In this document: positions 1 to 27,963 of the stretch, piece by piece
Position numbering within the stretch: position 1 is the stretch's first letter
How the letters are laid out: each line of letters starts with the position of its first letter
From: Monodelphis domestica
Taxonomy: Eukaryota; Chordata; Mammalia; Didelphimorphia; Didelphidae
Reading direction: 5' to 3'
Length of the DNA stretch: 64,000 nt
Assembly (NCBI RefSeq): GCF_027887165.1
Contig: NC_077235.1
Location: 53,486,395 to 53,550,394 of the forward strand
Notes under the pieces: generated by a model
The model's input: the letters and a program-made list of their open reading frames with translations, nothing else
Database searches by the model: none
What the model was told of the DNA's origin: nothing
Translations under genes and position numbers: made by a program

Positions 1-1065
1 TGAAATCCCATTGCGTGTCCCTGAACCAGACATAGCCTCACGGGCTCCTGTCCATAGAACCCCAAAGGGCCCAAAGTAGGGGCAATTTGAGCCCTATTTC
101 TGCTCCAAGATGGGAGAGAGGAATTGGGGTGGGGGCAGAGCCGTGACTGGCAAAACTTTTCGTGCCATGGTGCCGTGCCAGTTCATGCCTGTGGGGTGGG
201 ATCCTTCTATCTGGACACTTGTATTTATTAATGTAGTTTCCTTCTTAAGTCCCCCTCCCTGATCTCTACCTCTCTAACGTCCTTCTTTTTCAATTAGATA
301 GAAGTTAGTAGGAATAGTTAGTGAGTTAACAATTTGCAGTTTTCATAGCCCAAACCCAAAACTTGGTAATGTCTGTGCCACCCTCAGTAAGAAATTGTGT
401 GATGCCAATAGCTCAGCCCCGCTGTTCTCTCTGTCTCTCTGTCTCTTTCTCCCCTCTTTTCTAATACCCTTTTCAGACTCCTGCTCCATTTGGGAGCAGT
501 AATGACAGTTAAAAGTCTGCACTTTGGTGCCTCCTTTTCTGCAAGGGGTTTGCAAGTGCCCTAAATGCCACCCCTTTTGCTCCCGCCCCCTACTTCAAGT
601 TCAGTCCATGAGGCCCGAGGTGGTCTCGAGTGCACAAATAAATAAATTGAGGCACAAAGGAATGGCTTCAGAGCCGAGTGAGGAAGGGGAGAATCCCCCT
701 GCCAGTTGACTCACGGGCCTTAGCCAGTGTTTCCTTCTCCCTCTCCCCTTGGGGCTAACTCTCATAGCACTTCTGCTGGTCTCTGTAAATGCAGAGACCT
801 AGGATGATCCCCACCCCTACCCCCCACCCCCCAGTGGTGGGCTGGGTCCCCCGTCCAGCATTTGGGGGACCGGTTTTCTCCAGCCCTCAGCTGCGCTTCA
901 GGGATAAGGATTTGTTTATCAAATGCAGCTGTGTTTCTGAGAGAGTATGTTCTCCCTCCCTTTATAAATTGGGGTCCTGTGGAGATGACTTTAGTGGGGA
1001 GAGGGTTAACCAGGGCTTTTTATCTGTTTGAAGGTGATTAAACTGTGTTGATGCAAACTGTCTGC
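1..1065 (+). other. ZDHHC9: Probable 3' UTR of ZDHHC9 (no coding sequence in window)
   Basis: No conserved reading frame is visible. Human ZDHHC9 (a palmitoyltransferase) lies immediately beyond the SASH3 3' end and converges on it, so a plus-strand 3' UTR is expected here. The stretch has AT-rich islands separated by pyrimidine tracts, and ends with an ATTAAA at 1037-1042. My recollection of the mammalian ZDHHC9 3' UTR (an element like 'aaaagtctgcactttgg' and an end like 'gaaggtgattaaactgtgt') agrees with 511-527 and 1030-1048. I could not align it. The identity is inference from synteny and memory. Confidence 0.5.
1037..1042 (+). terminator. Candidate poly(A) signal ATTAAA for ZDHHC9
   Basis: ATTAAA followed within 10-40 bases by TG/T-rich sequence ('ctgtgttgatgc', 'ctgtctgcttgcttcc'), the usual arrangement around a cleavage site. 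It would place the transcript end near 1060. Confidence 0.4.
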
Positions 1066-2874
1066 TTGCTTCCATTTTAAAACTCCTGTGGGCTTCTGTG
1101 TGGCGTGCATGTGTGTTTGGGTGGGGGCCAGGAGCTGTTTGGGGGAACGCTCCCATCCATCCCCGCAGCGGCCCTCCCAGGGCCATCGAAAGGGAGGAGA
1201 CAACGAAGCTTTAGATAATCGACACTGCTTTTCCAGTTGTGAGCATGTTTGCCTTGACCCTGGCCCAGGAAGAAGAGGTTTGGGAGACAGTTTAATCTAC
1301 CTTGGAGTATAAATCACTGGGTTTCTGTGAGACTCCGGAAAATGGACTGGGTTGGATGGGAACACCTCCACGGTCCCTTCCAGCTTAAGGTGTCCTGTAG
1401 GCGCATCTCCATCATGTTATATCAGGGGCTTTCCCTGTTTGCAAGTGCTCATCCCTTTGCTGAAATAGGCCTGTCAGGGCTTCCCTTTGGAAACTGTTAG
1501 CAGATCTCCAGAAGTAGGTGCCTGAATTTCCTTAAAAAGAGTCTATAATTGAGACTTTGGAATCTTCTCCCTCTCATCTGCAGCCGGGGAAGCGAAATGA
1601 CTTGCCTAGGGTCACAGAGCTCAAAAGTGTCTTCCCTGGAGCTCAACTCCAGGTTCTCAGACGCCCAGCCCTACCGGCTATTCCCAGGTCTAGGCTCAGC
1701 CTACCGCATCCCATTCCCATTGTCCTCCTATGAGAAGGTGGTTTGGTCATTTGACAAACCTCAATGCTAGGCTGGGTTTCTCTTTCTGCCAGGAAGAGGA
1801 AGAGTGGGAAGTTCCTTGGCCTGGTGGGAAAGAAAGAACCTCTTCCCCTATTTGGTTTCTCTTATTCCATATTGAGCTGTTGCCAGCCCCGGACCTCCAG
1901 CCTACCCATTACCCTTTTTCTCCCTTCATGACCACTCTTTCGTCCGGTTCTGAGACTAACCAGGAGAGCGAGCCCATTCACCCTGCCCCCTGGTTGGGAC
2001 AGACCTGAAACTCCATTCTGATCTCAGGGGAGATTGGAAGATTGATTTTTCCCACGGGAATAGGCCTAGAATTGTTTTGTCTTTTCAATGGCTCAGCCCT
2101 CTCTCCAGTTCCCTTCTACACACTCTTCCTTCCCCCTTCCCCCCCACCCCCTGCAAGGCAACTCCCAAGTGTCCCACTTCCCCAGACTGGTTGGCAACAG
2201 TCCTGAAATCCCACAGTATGGAGAGCTGTGGCTATTCTTGACTATTCCCTTCATGCCCATGTGGCCTTGGGATCCTTGATTCTGATTGGAATCGCCACTT
2301 CTCCTTTTGTTCTCTGGGCCCCCACCTCCCCTCATGGGAGGGGCCGTGTCTTGGCTGAATTCCATGCCTCCTGGTCCTGACCAAATTTCTACTTGTTGCT
2401 AAGTAAATAAAAAGGCCTCTTTCTTTGAAGCGAATCTTCTCATTTAATAGGTCTTGTGCTCTGTGGGGCTGAATTCAGATGTGTGTATTGATTTCTGTTC
2501 TACCTTTGGGTATTTCTTTGTGAAGCAATCTCTCTTTGTTTTTTTGGAAGCCAATTAATGAGCCTTGAATAGGTTTGAGAGATTCACAGTGTGTGTGTGT
2601 GTGTGGTTCGGGTGGCCCTCTGCCCCAATGTTGGCCATGGCCCCCTTCCTTTTGGGGGATTGATTACCCTTTGTGTCCTCTTGCATTGACAAGAGTGCTA
2701 ATCTAGCAACTCTCCCACTTTTCCAGGCCTTCCACCTTTATGAGTCAGTTTGCTCTAGTTAGAATTTTGGGTAGATTAAGAGAAATCATGTCGGGATGAT
2801 GCCTCCCAAAACCCGAGTCATGATATCCTACATTGACATGTTGCTTCCCCGTACAGAGGGCTGACACAGGGTCC
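1066..2874. other. Intergenic, no gene seen
   Basis: Contains a degenerate minus-oriented MIR-type SINE core at about 1586-1680 ('gacttgcctagggtcacag'), pyrimidine-rich unique sequence at 1780-2000 and 2090-2160, and a short GT run at 2590-2604. The small open frames show no family resemblance. Confidence 0.6.
2406..2411 (+). terminator. AATAAA, possible distal poly(A) signal
   Basis: Canonical hexamer with a GT-rich stretch ('ctctgtggggctg') about 50 bases downstream. It could serve a longer ZDHHC9 3' UTR or be chance; nothing else supports it. Confidence 0.2.
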
Positions 2875-5800
2875 TCCTGACTCTGTCAAAGGGGCAGGCT
2901 AGGCCGTATTATCTCCACTTTACATGGGAAGAAAGTTGAGGCTCAGTGAGATAGTGATGTCCCCAGACTCACAGCAAGTGACGGAACTGGGATTTGAACT
3001 CAAAAATCAAGTATACACATTTGGATAAGCTCTAACATAGGAAGAGCCCTTTGAAGCTGGGCCGTGTTGGGGTATTCCCTGCCTGAGTAGGAAGGGGAAG
3101 GACTCCGATAATCTGTAGGCTATGCTTGAAGCTCAGATTTTGGGACTCTGAAATGAGCAGTGGGGAGAATGGTGGATGTCACTGGGAAAACCAGGAGCCC
3201 TTTGTTTCCCCAGTGCAGAAATTAGTTTGGAAGAGTCAGTACCTTTTTTCTCTTCAGAGCTCCCCTCTGCCCCCAGGGACCTTCTCGTTGGGACGGATGG
3301 GACTCATTTTAAAGAAGGGAAAACTGAGGGTCCAAGAGAGAAGGAACTTGTCCAAAACCCCAGGTGCTCATCGGCAGAGGCAGGATTCAAACCTGGGTCC
3401 TCTTCTTTCCAATTCAATGCTCTTTCTAGCACTCTTGGACCCTTCCTTTTCCCATCTACCCCAGCTAGGAAACCGAATTTTAAATTCCCTGACTCAGGAA
3501 ATTCTTATTTCCAAAGCATCACAGACTGTTAGAAGTGAAAGGACCCTTCCTTCAATATCATCCAGCCCAACCCTCTCATGAGAAGCAAAGTGAGTTGGGT
3601 CCCAAATGGTGAGAGTTTTCCCCAGGCCCATCTTTCCCCACTTATTGGGATGCCCAAGCCAGTATGGAAGGAAGAACCCAGGAGGACTTGGGTTCAGATG
3701 CCTATCCTGTGTGACCCTGGCCAAGTCCTACACCACATGTGTGCTTCCTTCACTGACACACATCTCAGCCCCTCCTGTAGCTCCATAGAAAGTCTTTAAG
3801 AGTTCTTCCAACCAACTTCATGTGGAGCAGCCTCTCCATATTTAGCTAGGTTGGTTTATTGCCTGGCTGGTAAAGCCTTCAAGAGCCCAGGGATCACCTC
3901 CACTCCATGAGGACACCAGGGCAAGGCCTTCATTTTGCAGAAGGGGAAACGGGGGCCCTTGTATTCTTTGAAGAAGGCAATTTATCTTTTCCACTCTGGA
4001 TGTCACTGGTGAAGTAGAACATTCTAGACCCAGGCTGGCCTGCCTTTGTACATCATTTGGAAAGCTGACTTGAATTAAGGCCTGCCATGAGCTGGGAATT
4101 CAGTGTCTGAGCTGAGGGAAACTCAGCTGGGGGTGCGGGAGATAGTGCACTGGACCTGGAATTGGGAAGGTCTATTTGCCTCAGTTTCCTCATCTAATCA
4201 ATGGTGGCAATAATACCTCCCAGGAGAAAAGGATCCAATAAGATTTTGAAAAGTTCTTAGCATAGTGTGGGCATATAGGAATGATGCTAATGATTATTCA
4301 CCCTTCCCTTCCCACCTCGACCTCCCCATGGGAGCTTAGAGCTTATGAGAAGAGGCCAGCTCCAGTTTCAAGAGGTGTGTGCCGCTTTTGAATGTATCTC
4401 GACTTCAGTGATAATGGGAGGGGCTCTATGGAAAATCATGGAGAGAAAGAGAGAGCGAGAGCCAGAGTGAGTAAGTGTGCATGGGTAGGTTCTGCTTAAT
4501 CAAATACAGGCATAATATTAGCTGGACTGTTGTTTTTTGCAACAAAGTCACTAATAGCCAATCTACCTTAGTGTGAGGAGATCCAACAAAATCACGCCTG
4601 AGAGGGATCCTCAGGGAGCAGAGGCCCAAAGAGAGGAAAGGACTTATTGAGGGTTCTTATAGGTATTAAGTCCAGCTGAGACTGGAACTTCTCTGAATCT
4701 AGTTTTCCTTCTCTTAAAAATGAGTTGGATGTCTAGAGTTCCTTCCAGCTTAAATTCTCTTGACTTGATTAGATCACTACTTAAAATCCTTTCCAACTCC
4801 CCTGCATTAGGGCTGCAGTGATGGGTGGGACTTTGCACATACAGAAATCAGGAAGTTGGCTGTCAGGTTCCCACAGAAGGCTGGTGGGCTCCTTTGTGTG
4901 GGTCCATTGCCTTGGGGTCCTTCTGATGCTATGCCCCATCTGGTGTGCCCCATCAATAGCTCCCCTGGGCCACCAATACTATATTGGTAATGAGACCGTT
5001 ACTGTTATAGGAAAAGGTGGAACATGCTTCTGACTTTCCTGGAGGAGGAGACTTAAGCTTGGTATGGATGGGGGGGGGTGACAGTTCCTTCCCATTTGAT
5101 TGTGTTGTGGTCTGAATAGCAGTTACCATTGCCCACTGTTGTGTGACCCGGTAAAGAAGCCCTATTGTGAGGTCTCCATCTCCTCCCAGCTGGGAAATCT
5201 TATTCTGAATTTCCTGACTCCAGAATTTTCTTAGTCCCAGAGGATCACAGATTGTTAGTGTTGGAAGGTCCCTTCGACATCATCCAGTCCAACCTTCTCA
5301 TGAGGAGGAGGAGGACACGGAGGCCCAGGGAGGTGAGAGCCAAGATTCCACCCTGTGTCCTCTCCACCATGTTTCCATAGCTATTAAGCCAACCACATTT
5401 CCTGCAGCTCACTCTAGGAAAGGGCTTGGGCCTCCTGACAGTTGGCCAACATCACATAGCTAAGAACCATTAGAGCCAGCACTTCCAAGGCTAGGTTCAT
5501 GGTCTGTGATCAAGGGGCGGGCTGTATGTGTATATGTGGGGATGGGATGGCAGCAACCTTTTTCTCTTTGTGGTCCTTCTCTAGCCTTAAGGGTTAGGCT
5601 GAAGAGAAAGAGAAGATGAATAGTCGTCATGGAATAATTGAGTGTGGCAAAATGTGGTTCCCCTTCTCCATAGGGCCCAGGCCATCTGCCTAAATTCACC
5701 GGCTCAATAATGACCGCTTTGGATTGTTGCCTTAACGTTCTAGAGAGCTTGAACAATCTCTCTTTTTTGGGTCACTTAGAACTGTGGTAAGTGTCTAAAA

Positions 5801-6355
5801 GTCCCTTCTGTCCTGAGGGGATCTTGGAATGAAAATAACAGCAAGTGTAGGACCTAGAGCAGATGGGACCCTTGGAGATCGCCTAGTCCAATTCCTAGAG
5901 AGCAGACAATGGAAAGGAATTGCCCAAAGCCACACAGGAAGTAAAGAGAACTAGGATTCATACCTGGGTCTTCTGATGCCCACTCTACTTCTACGTCACT
6001 ACCTCCACCAGAGACATTAGTAACTTGAATTTATTTATATAGTACTTCAAGGTTTATGTTCCCTTAGGGCAGGGTATGAAGACATAGAGTAGCTCCAAGA
6101 ACTACAGGCAGAAGGCCAGTGTTATTGAGATTGGAGTTTAACAGCAATCCGTCTCGTACGATGTTGGAGCTGGAAGGGACCTTTGGAACCATCTAATCCA
6201 ACTTCCCCCAACTCTTTTCCAGAGAGGAACCCCAAGGCCCAGGGAAGGGAAGGGACTTGGCCAAAGTCACACAATGAGTCATCGTGGTAGAGCTAGGCTG
6301 TCAATCCAGTTCCTCTGGCTTTAAATCCAGAGCTTTTACCACTACAACACATGGC
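2875..6355. repeat. Cluster of degenerate MIR-type SINE fragments
   Basis: At least ten old fragments, recognised by 'gaaactgaggc', 'acttgccc', 'gtcacacag' and 'gatttgaac' words. Minus-oriented: 2875-3010, 3306-3432, 3508-3600, 3885-4035, 5205-5500, 5850-6010 and 6155-6355. Plus-oriented: 3663-3795 and 4130-4300. The 4430-5180 stretch between them is unique sequence with a short GA-rich run at 4440-4465; no gene is seen. Confidence 0.7.
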
Positions 6356-6409
6356 CTGAGCCACTGGAACAGAATTCTCATCCCTCAGGACCTGTAGGGA
6401 GCTGCTTTC

Positions 6410-6866
6410 TCTTTTTCAATTTGGTTTTAGTTCTAAATTCTCACCCTCCTTCTACTTCTCCCATCCATTGAGAAGATAAGAAACAAGATAGCCATCATGC
6501 ATATGAAGTAATGGAAAACATTTCTACATTAGCTCTATTGCAGAGGGGAATAAACAAGGAGAATAAAATGTACAAACATATGCTACAATCTGCACTCAGA
6601 ATCCATTGGTTCTCTCTCAGGGGCAGAGGGCATTTTTCATCATGGGTCTTTTGGAATTGTCATGGATCATTGGCTTGACCAGTGACTGTCTTTGACAGTT
6701 GACTACTTTTACAATAGTGTCGTTACTGTGTACAGTGTTCTAATTCTGCTCACTTCACTTTGTAGCAGCCCAGGAGTCTTCCCAGGTTTTTCTGAAACCA
6801 ATCCCTTCATCATTTCTTAGAGCACAATAGTGTTCCATCACAATACTCTTTCTGTCTCTGTCTCGG

Positions 6867-6952
<86 letters not shown>

Positions 6953-7870
6953 CGTGTGTGTGTATATATATATATTACATATAATATATACTATACCTTA
7001 TTTAGCCATTCCCCAGTTGATGGGCATTCCCTCAGTTTCCAGTTCCTTGTCATCACAAAAAGAACTGCTATGAATATCTTGGAACACATGGATCCTTTGC
7101 CTTTTCATCTGATCTAGTAGTGGTATTGCTGGGTCAAAGGGTATGCCCAGTTTTATATCCCTTGGAGTCTAGTTCTAAATGGTTCTCCAGAATGGTTGAA
7201 CTAGTTCATGGCTCCAGCAACAGTGCATTAGTGTATCTATTCTCCCACATCCTGTCCAACATTTCTCATTTTTCTTTTCTGTCGTCTTAGCCAATATGAT
7301 AGGTGTGAAGTGATGGGAGTTGTTTTCATTTCAATTTTTCTAATAATTAGTGATTTGGAGCATTTTTCATACGATAGCTTTGATTTCTTCTGAAAACTGC
7401 CTGTTTATATCCTTTGGCCATTTATTTGAGGAATAGCTTTTGTTTTTATAAATTTGACTCAGTTCCCTAAATATTTGAGAAATGAGACCTCTAGCAGAGA
7501 AACTTGCTACAAATGACCCCTTTCCTCTCCCATTTCTTGTATTCTTTCTCATTTTGGCTGCATTGGTTTTGTCTGTGCAAAACTTTTAATTTAACATGAA
7601 CAAAATTATCCACTTTGCCTCCTGTGATGGATCTTCTCGTTTGCTTCTTTGGTTGTAAACTCTCACTTCAGCTGTAGACGTGACAGGTAATTTCTTCCAG
7701 ATTCCCCTCATTTGTTAATGACATCACCCTTTATGTCTAAATCAGGTACCCATTTTGAGTTTATCTTGGTGTTGGTCTATGCCTAGTTTTCTAGTTTCCC
7801 CACAGTTTTTGTCGAATAATGAGTTCTTGCCCCAGTAGCCTGGATCTTTGGTTTAGCAAACACTAGATGA
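6410..7870 (-). mobile_element. L1 LINE 3' end, 5'-truncated
   Basis: Read on the minus strand this gives the C-terminal ORF2 region and 3' end of a marsupial-type L1. Recognisable words on the plus strand are 'agccattccccagttgatgg', 'gctgggtcaaaggg' and 'tgatttggagcatttttcat'. Reading frames are heavily broken. It is interrupted by a dinucleotide tract at 6870-6990. The right edge is approximate. Confidence 0.85.
6870..6990 (+). repeat. Compound microsatellite (TC)40-(GT)n-(TA)n
   Basis: About 81 bases of uninterrupted TC dinucleotides, then a short GT run at 6954-6963 and AT-rich dinucleotides to about 6990. It lies inside the L1 fragment. A spurious open frame runs through it. Confidence 0.97.
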
Positions 7871-8444
7871 CATGGGGCATTTGCTTCTAATCTGACCTAC
7901 CCCTCTATTTCTTAGCCAGGACCAGCTTAGTTTGTGGCAGAGTTTGAACTCTGCAGCACCCTAGGCTGCTAGTCCCCATGGATTCTCTTAATGCAGAATG
8001 TGGTAGGGTCTGTGTGAAGCCCACTCGGAGCTCTCGCTCTCCTTTCTGGACAAGGGCCATCTATATAGCTTTCCTAGAGGATTAAGTTAAAGGCCCACAT
8101 TAGCGCATATGAAGGGTAAAATTAACCTGTTAATTTTTAATGCCTTTTGTTTTGTATGTCATTTATTTCTCAACATACGTTTGTTTTCCCTACTCCCAGG
8201 GCTCTCCCTTGTTATAGCTAAGCAGCACTGACCGGTCGTCCATGTAACAGCCTAGGCAGCATTCTGCACTTGTAGTCCTCCTACCTCTTCACCACGAGAA
8301 GTGAACATGCTTTCTTTTCTCATCATGCCTTCTCTGTTCCACATTTTTGTATGGAGCTTGTTGGTTTCTGCGTCTGCTCTTGTTCTTCAAACCTGTCTCA
8401 TACTGTATAAAGTTCTTCTTTTCATTCAAGTTCACTACCTTTCT
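7871..8444. other. Intergenic, probably older LINE debris
   Basis: No gene seen. 8150-8444 resumes at 9090 after a retroposon cluster, and has the T-rich look of a decayed minus-strand L1 3' region. 7871-8150 shows nothing I recognise. Confidence 0.4.
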
Positions 8445-8460
8445 CATTAGTTCATTCTTT

Positions 8461-8675
8461 TTTATTTTATTTAATTTTCTTAAACCCTTATCTTCCATCT
8501 TGGAATCACTACTGTGTATTGGTTCCAAGGCAGAAGAGCAGTAAGGGTTAGGCAATGGGGGTGAAGTGACTTGCCCAGGGTCACACAGCTGGGAAGAATC
8601 TGAGGTTAGATTTGAACCCAGGACTTCCTGTGTCTATATCTGGCTCTTAATCTACCGAGCCACCCAGCTGCCCCC
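8461..8675 (-). mobile_element. MAR1-like tRNA-derived SINE
   Basis: Near full-length copy in minus orientation: T-rich tail at the left, 'ttggttccaaggcagaagag', 'gggtcacacagctgggaag', and the head 'gagccacccagctgcccc' at the right. Flanked by copies of 'tagttcattctt' at 8448-8459 and 8681-8692. Confidence 0.9.
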
Positions 8676-8692
8676 ACCAGTAGTTCATTCTT

Positions 8693-9074
8693 TTTTTTTT
8701 AGATCTTTATATTTTTATTTTTTGACATTTTTCCCTTTTTAAATTTAGAATATTTTTTTCATGATTATATGCTTCATGCTCTTTCTTCCCCCCTCCTGGA
8801 GTTGACAAGCAGTTCCACTGGGTTATCAAACATATTTCCATGTTATTCATATCTGCAGTAGAGTGAACCTTTAACATCAGAACCCCAACCACATCCCTAT
8901 TGCACTATGTGTTCAATCACATATTTTTCTTCCGTGTTTCTGGTCCCACAGTTCTTTCTCATAAGTCCCTCAGAATTGCCCTGGATCATTCCATTTGATT
9001 GTGCCACCGTGTATCATTCTCTGTGGACAGTGTTCTCCTGGTTCTGCTCCTGTCACTGTGCATCAGCCACCCAC
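8693..9074 (-). mobile_element. L1 LINE 3' end, short 5'-truncated copy
   Basis: T-rich start, then the L1 3' words 'gttccactgggttatc', 'tcagaattgccctggatc' and 'ctcctggttctgctcc'. A 15 bp direct repeat, 'cattagttcattctt', bounds the whole compound insertion at 8445-8459 and 9075-9089, so it is the likely target-site duplication. Confidence 0.88.
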
Positions 9075-9089
9075 CATTAGTTCATTCTT

Positions 9090-9868
9090 GAGCCATCTTG
9101 CCTCCCTAGTAGAAGTAGTAGCTCACTATTCACCTTTTTCATGGCCCTTTGCCTGGGCCATTTCCTTGTGCTTAGCCCACTCTTCTGTCATAATGTTGTG
9201 TGTCCATGTCTTCAGTTACTGTTGCATTATAAGCTTATTGGGTGCATCCCCGCACTGAGTACAAGGCAGATCTCACATCTCCTAGGTACTTAGATGTTGA
9301 AGGAAACTGGCCCAGACCAAGGGGGCGGGCTTAGGAAATAGGGTCATGAAGCGAGGACTCCCAGTTTGCCTTTCCTTGGAACCTTTGAGGGACTAGCTCT
9401 GGTTTTCCTCCCTTTCCTGGCTGATAATTAGGAAGGGTGGGGAACTCTCACCAGCTGCTGGACCAGTGGGAGCCACTGACAGGGTAGGAGATAGTGTCTG
9501 TAAGGAGAGAGAAGCTGCAAGCTAATGACTCAACCTGAGCCTCGCTGGGGTTAGACCAGAGATCAGAGTGTGAAATTGTGAGATACAAGAGGAGGAGGGA
9601 TCTCTTTTCTCTTTGGTGTGAGGTGGAGAGCTGTGATGTAAAGAAAGTTTGTGCATCATGGAATTCTGTAAATACACGTGAACATTTTTACCATATGGCC
9701 AGGGCTCTAGAGCTGGTCCCCTGGGAAGACAACAAATGCCATCTGCTGGAGGATGTAGAGAATGGCATAACTTTGGAGGGCATTGAGGAAGGTCAGAAAA
9801 ACAGGGTTCACCTGCTGGGGGAAGAGAAGGACTTTAGCAAGAATGACTCGCGAAAGCAAGGCTTTGGA
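9090..9868. other. Intergenic, no gene seen
   Basis: 9090-9260 continues the sequence interrupted at 8459. 9260-9868 is unique sequence. A 109-residue plus-strand open frame (9578-9907) has no recognisable domain and runs into a SINE, so I do not call it a gene. Confidence 0.5.
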
Positions 9869-9869
9869 A

Positions 9870-10400
9870 GACCAAGTATTTCAATGGAAAGGGTACTGTC
9901 TCTCTAGTCAGAGGACACGAGTTCAAATCCCACCTCTGACAATTATTGTTTGTGCAACCTTAGGCAAATCATGGCAAGTCACTTCCCCTCCCAGGGTCTC
10001 AATTTCCTTTATAAATTGATGGGGTTGGACTAAATGGCCTCTGAGGTCCCTCCCAGCTCTAGGGCAATGAATCTATTAGAAGGGACAGCAGTGAAGTGAT
10101 CACTACCTTTGGGAACTGGGGAAGGATTGATTCAGAAATTGCTGTAGTGGACAATGGAAAGTGGCAACTTGTGATATCTACCTCCTGAGAGGGGTAGTAG
10201 TTGAATAGCCATCTCTGTTTCCATGAACTCAAGAGTAAAGCTAAAGGACCATAGATTTAGAGCCCTACAGGATTTTAGAATCCACCCAGTACAACCCTCT
10301 CTACCTTGTTTTGCAGATGCAGATACTGAGGCAGACACAGGAGGGTCACAGTAAGTGTCTAAGGTCTTCCTGACCCCAGGCCTAGCATTCTCTTTGCTAC
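9870..10400. repeat. Two MIR/CORE-type SINE copies
   Basis: 9870-10075 is a plus-oriented copy: 'gagttcaaatcccacctctg', 'ggcaaatcatggcaagtcac', and the tail 'ggtccctcccagctctag'. 10235-10400 is a minus-oriented fragment of the 'gaggcagacacaggaggg' kind. Between them no gene is seen. Confidence 0.75.
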
Positions 10401-10727
10401 CTGCCTCCTGTTGTGAGGTTTTTAACTTCTGTGCTTATAAGGGGAGCTGGTGGCAGCCACATGATGGAGAAAGTGTCCCTGGACATTTGGAATGAGACAG
10501 AAACTCAGGGGTTTCTGGAGGTCCCTTCTTGTCAGTATGCTTCAGTACCATTTTGGTGAGTAGCCAAGGAGGCACTGGAAATCTCAAGGTGAGAATGTAG
10601 GAGGGGGAAGCGAAGAAATCTCCCAGAGACCAACATTGCACACTTTGCAGTTATGCTGGCGTTATTGCGGCAGCCTGTGTGAACAGTGCTTAGCCACAAA
10701 TCCAAGAGAACAGGCACTGGAAACGGA

Positions 10728-11828
10728 ATAGTTTCTATCCACGTGCTTTATTGAAACCTAAACCTTCCTGCCATGCCCCCCTCCCCTCTCCAAGCCAGCT
10801 TTCATTAAAATCTCCAGGATTAGGTTGTGGGACAGGGTCTGACAAGCCCAAATTCATTGTGGCAGCCCAGGCAGTCTGGTGCTGGGGAAGGGCTGCCCTG
10901 AAGGCTTCTCTTTGCCCCATGTGAAGTGGTGGTGCTCTGGGGGCTTCCTTGATCCATGCTCCTTCTGGAATCTTCAAATCTGAATCAGGACGGGCCCCTT
11001 CTCTCCCTACAGCATGGAGTTCAATGCCCCATTTCCTTGGAGTGTCCCATGTGGGTCCCAGAATTCTTCACCTCTAGGTCTGCCTCTGGTTAATGAGCTG
11101 CCAGAGGCAGGTCGACATCTCTCTCCCCTTAACTCCCAGGCTAGGGAGAAGGGGGCTGCCTGAAGACTTCATCCAATTATAGGGCAAAAAATGAAGGGAA
11201 AGCAAATTCCTAAACCGGGCACATGGGGAGGTTAAAGCGGCCTCCCCTGGAAGGGAAAAAAGAAAAACGAGCAGAGGGCCCTTGGCTGTTTGCTCCCTCC
11301 AGCTCGGGGTGGCCAGGAGAGTGGGAGCAGGAGTGGGAGTGGGCCTCTTCAGCCATGCGCAAGCACAAATGAGGATGGGCTTTGGGGAGATGTCCCAGGG
11401 TCCAAGCCAGTCCAGGCCCTTCATTGGACGGAGAAGTGGAGGGTTAGGAGACTGAACAGGAACCATCTGCCCTAGGGGCACACAGCAGGGCTAGGATTGG
11501 AATGGAGGCCCGATTCCAAACCCCAGGCCCTACTGCACCTCGCTGCCCCCCAAGGCCCGCACCAGGCCGGCTCCTGGGGACCAAGCCTGCTGGGGAACCA
11601 GTCTGCCACCGCGGAGGCCAGGACGGGGTCGGGTGGGGAAGGGTCAGGGAGGGCAGCTCCCCATGGAGCGGGCCCCCGCTGTCAGCCGCCGGCCTGCCCG
11701 GGGGCCTTTGGGAGCCGAGAGGCAGCGTTAGTCTTCTCCATCCTTCCAAGGGGCCACTACAGGACCGAGTCCCGGGGCTACGCAGGCGCAGAGGGAGCCC
11801 GAGTGGCCCGGCCGGCGTGGGCGGGGCC
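10728..11828 (-). other. SASH3: SASH3 3' UTR
   Basis: Runs from the stop codon to about 20 bases past the AATAAA. No SINE is seen within it. The part nearest the stop is GC- and CpG-rich, the distal part ordinary. The cleavage site is inferred. Confidence 0.7.
10747..10752 (-). terminator. SASH3: SASH3 poly(A) signal AATAAA
   Basis: Plus-strand TTTATT is AATAAA on the gene strand, about 1.08 kb after the stop codon. It is followed by TG-rich sequence ('ggatttgtggc') 40-60 bases further. It is the first canonical hexamer I see downstream of the SASH3 stop. Confidence 0.75.

Positions 11829-27963
<16,135 letters not shown>

Noticed and set aside
6830-7117. 95-codon frame with long Leu/Ser repeat
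   Set aside because: It is the translation of the (TC)n microsatellite and L1 sequence.
9578-9907. 109-codon plus-strand frame downstream of ZDHHC9
   Set aside because: Its 3' part is a SINE and the rest has no recognisable features or splice and poly(A) context.
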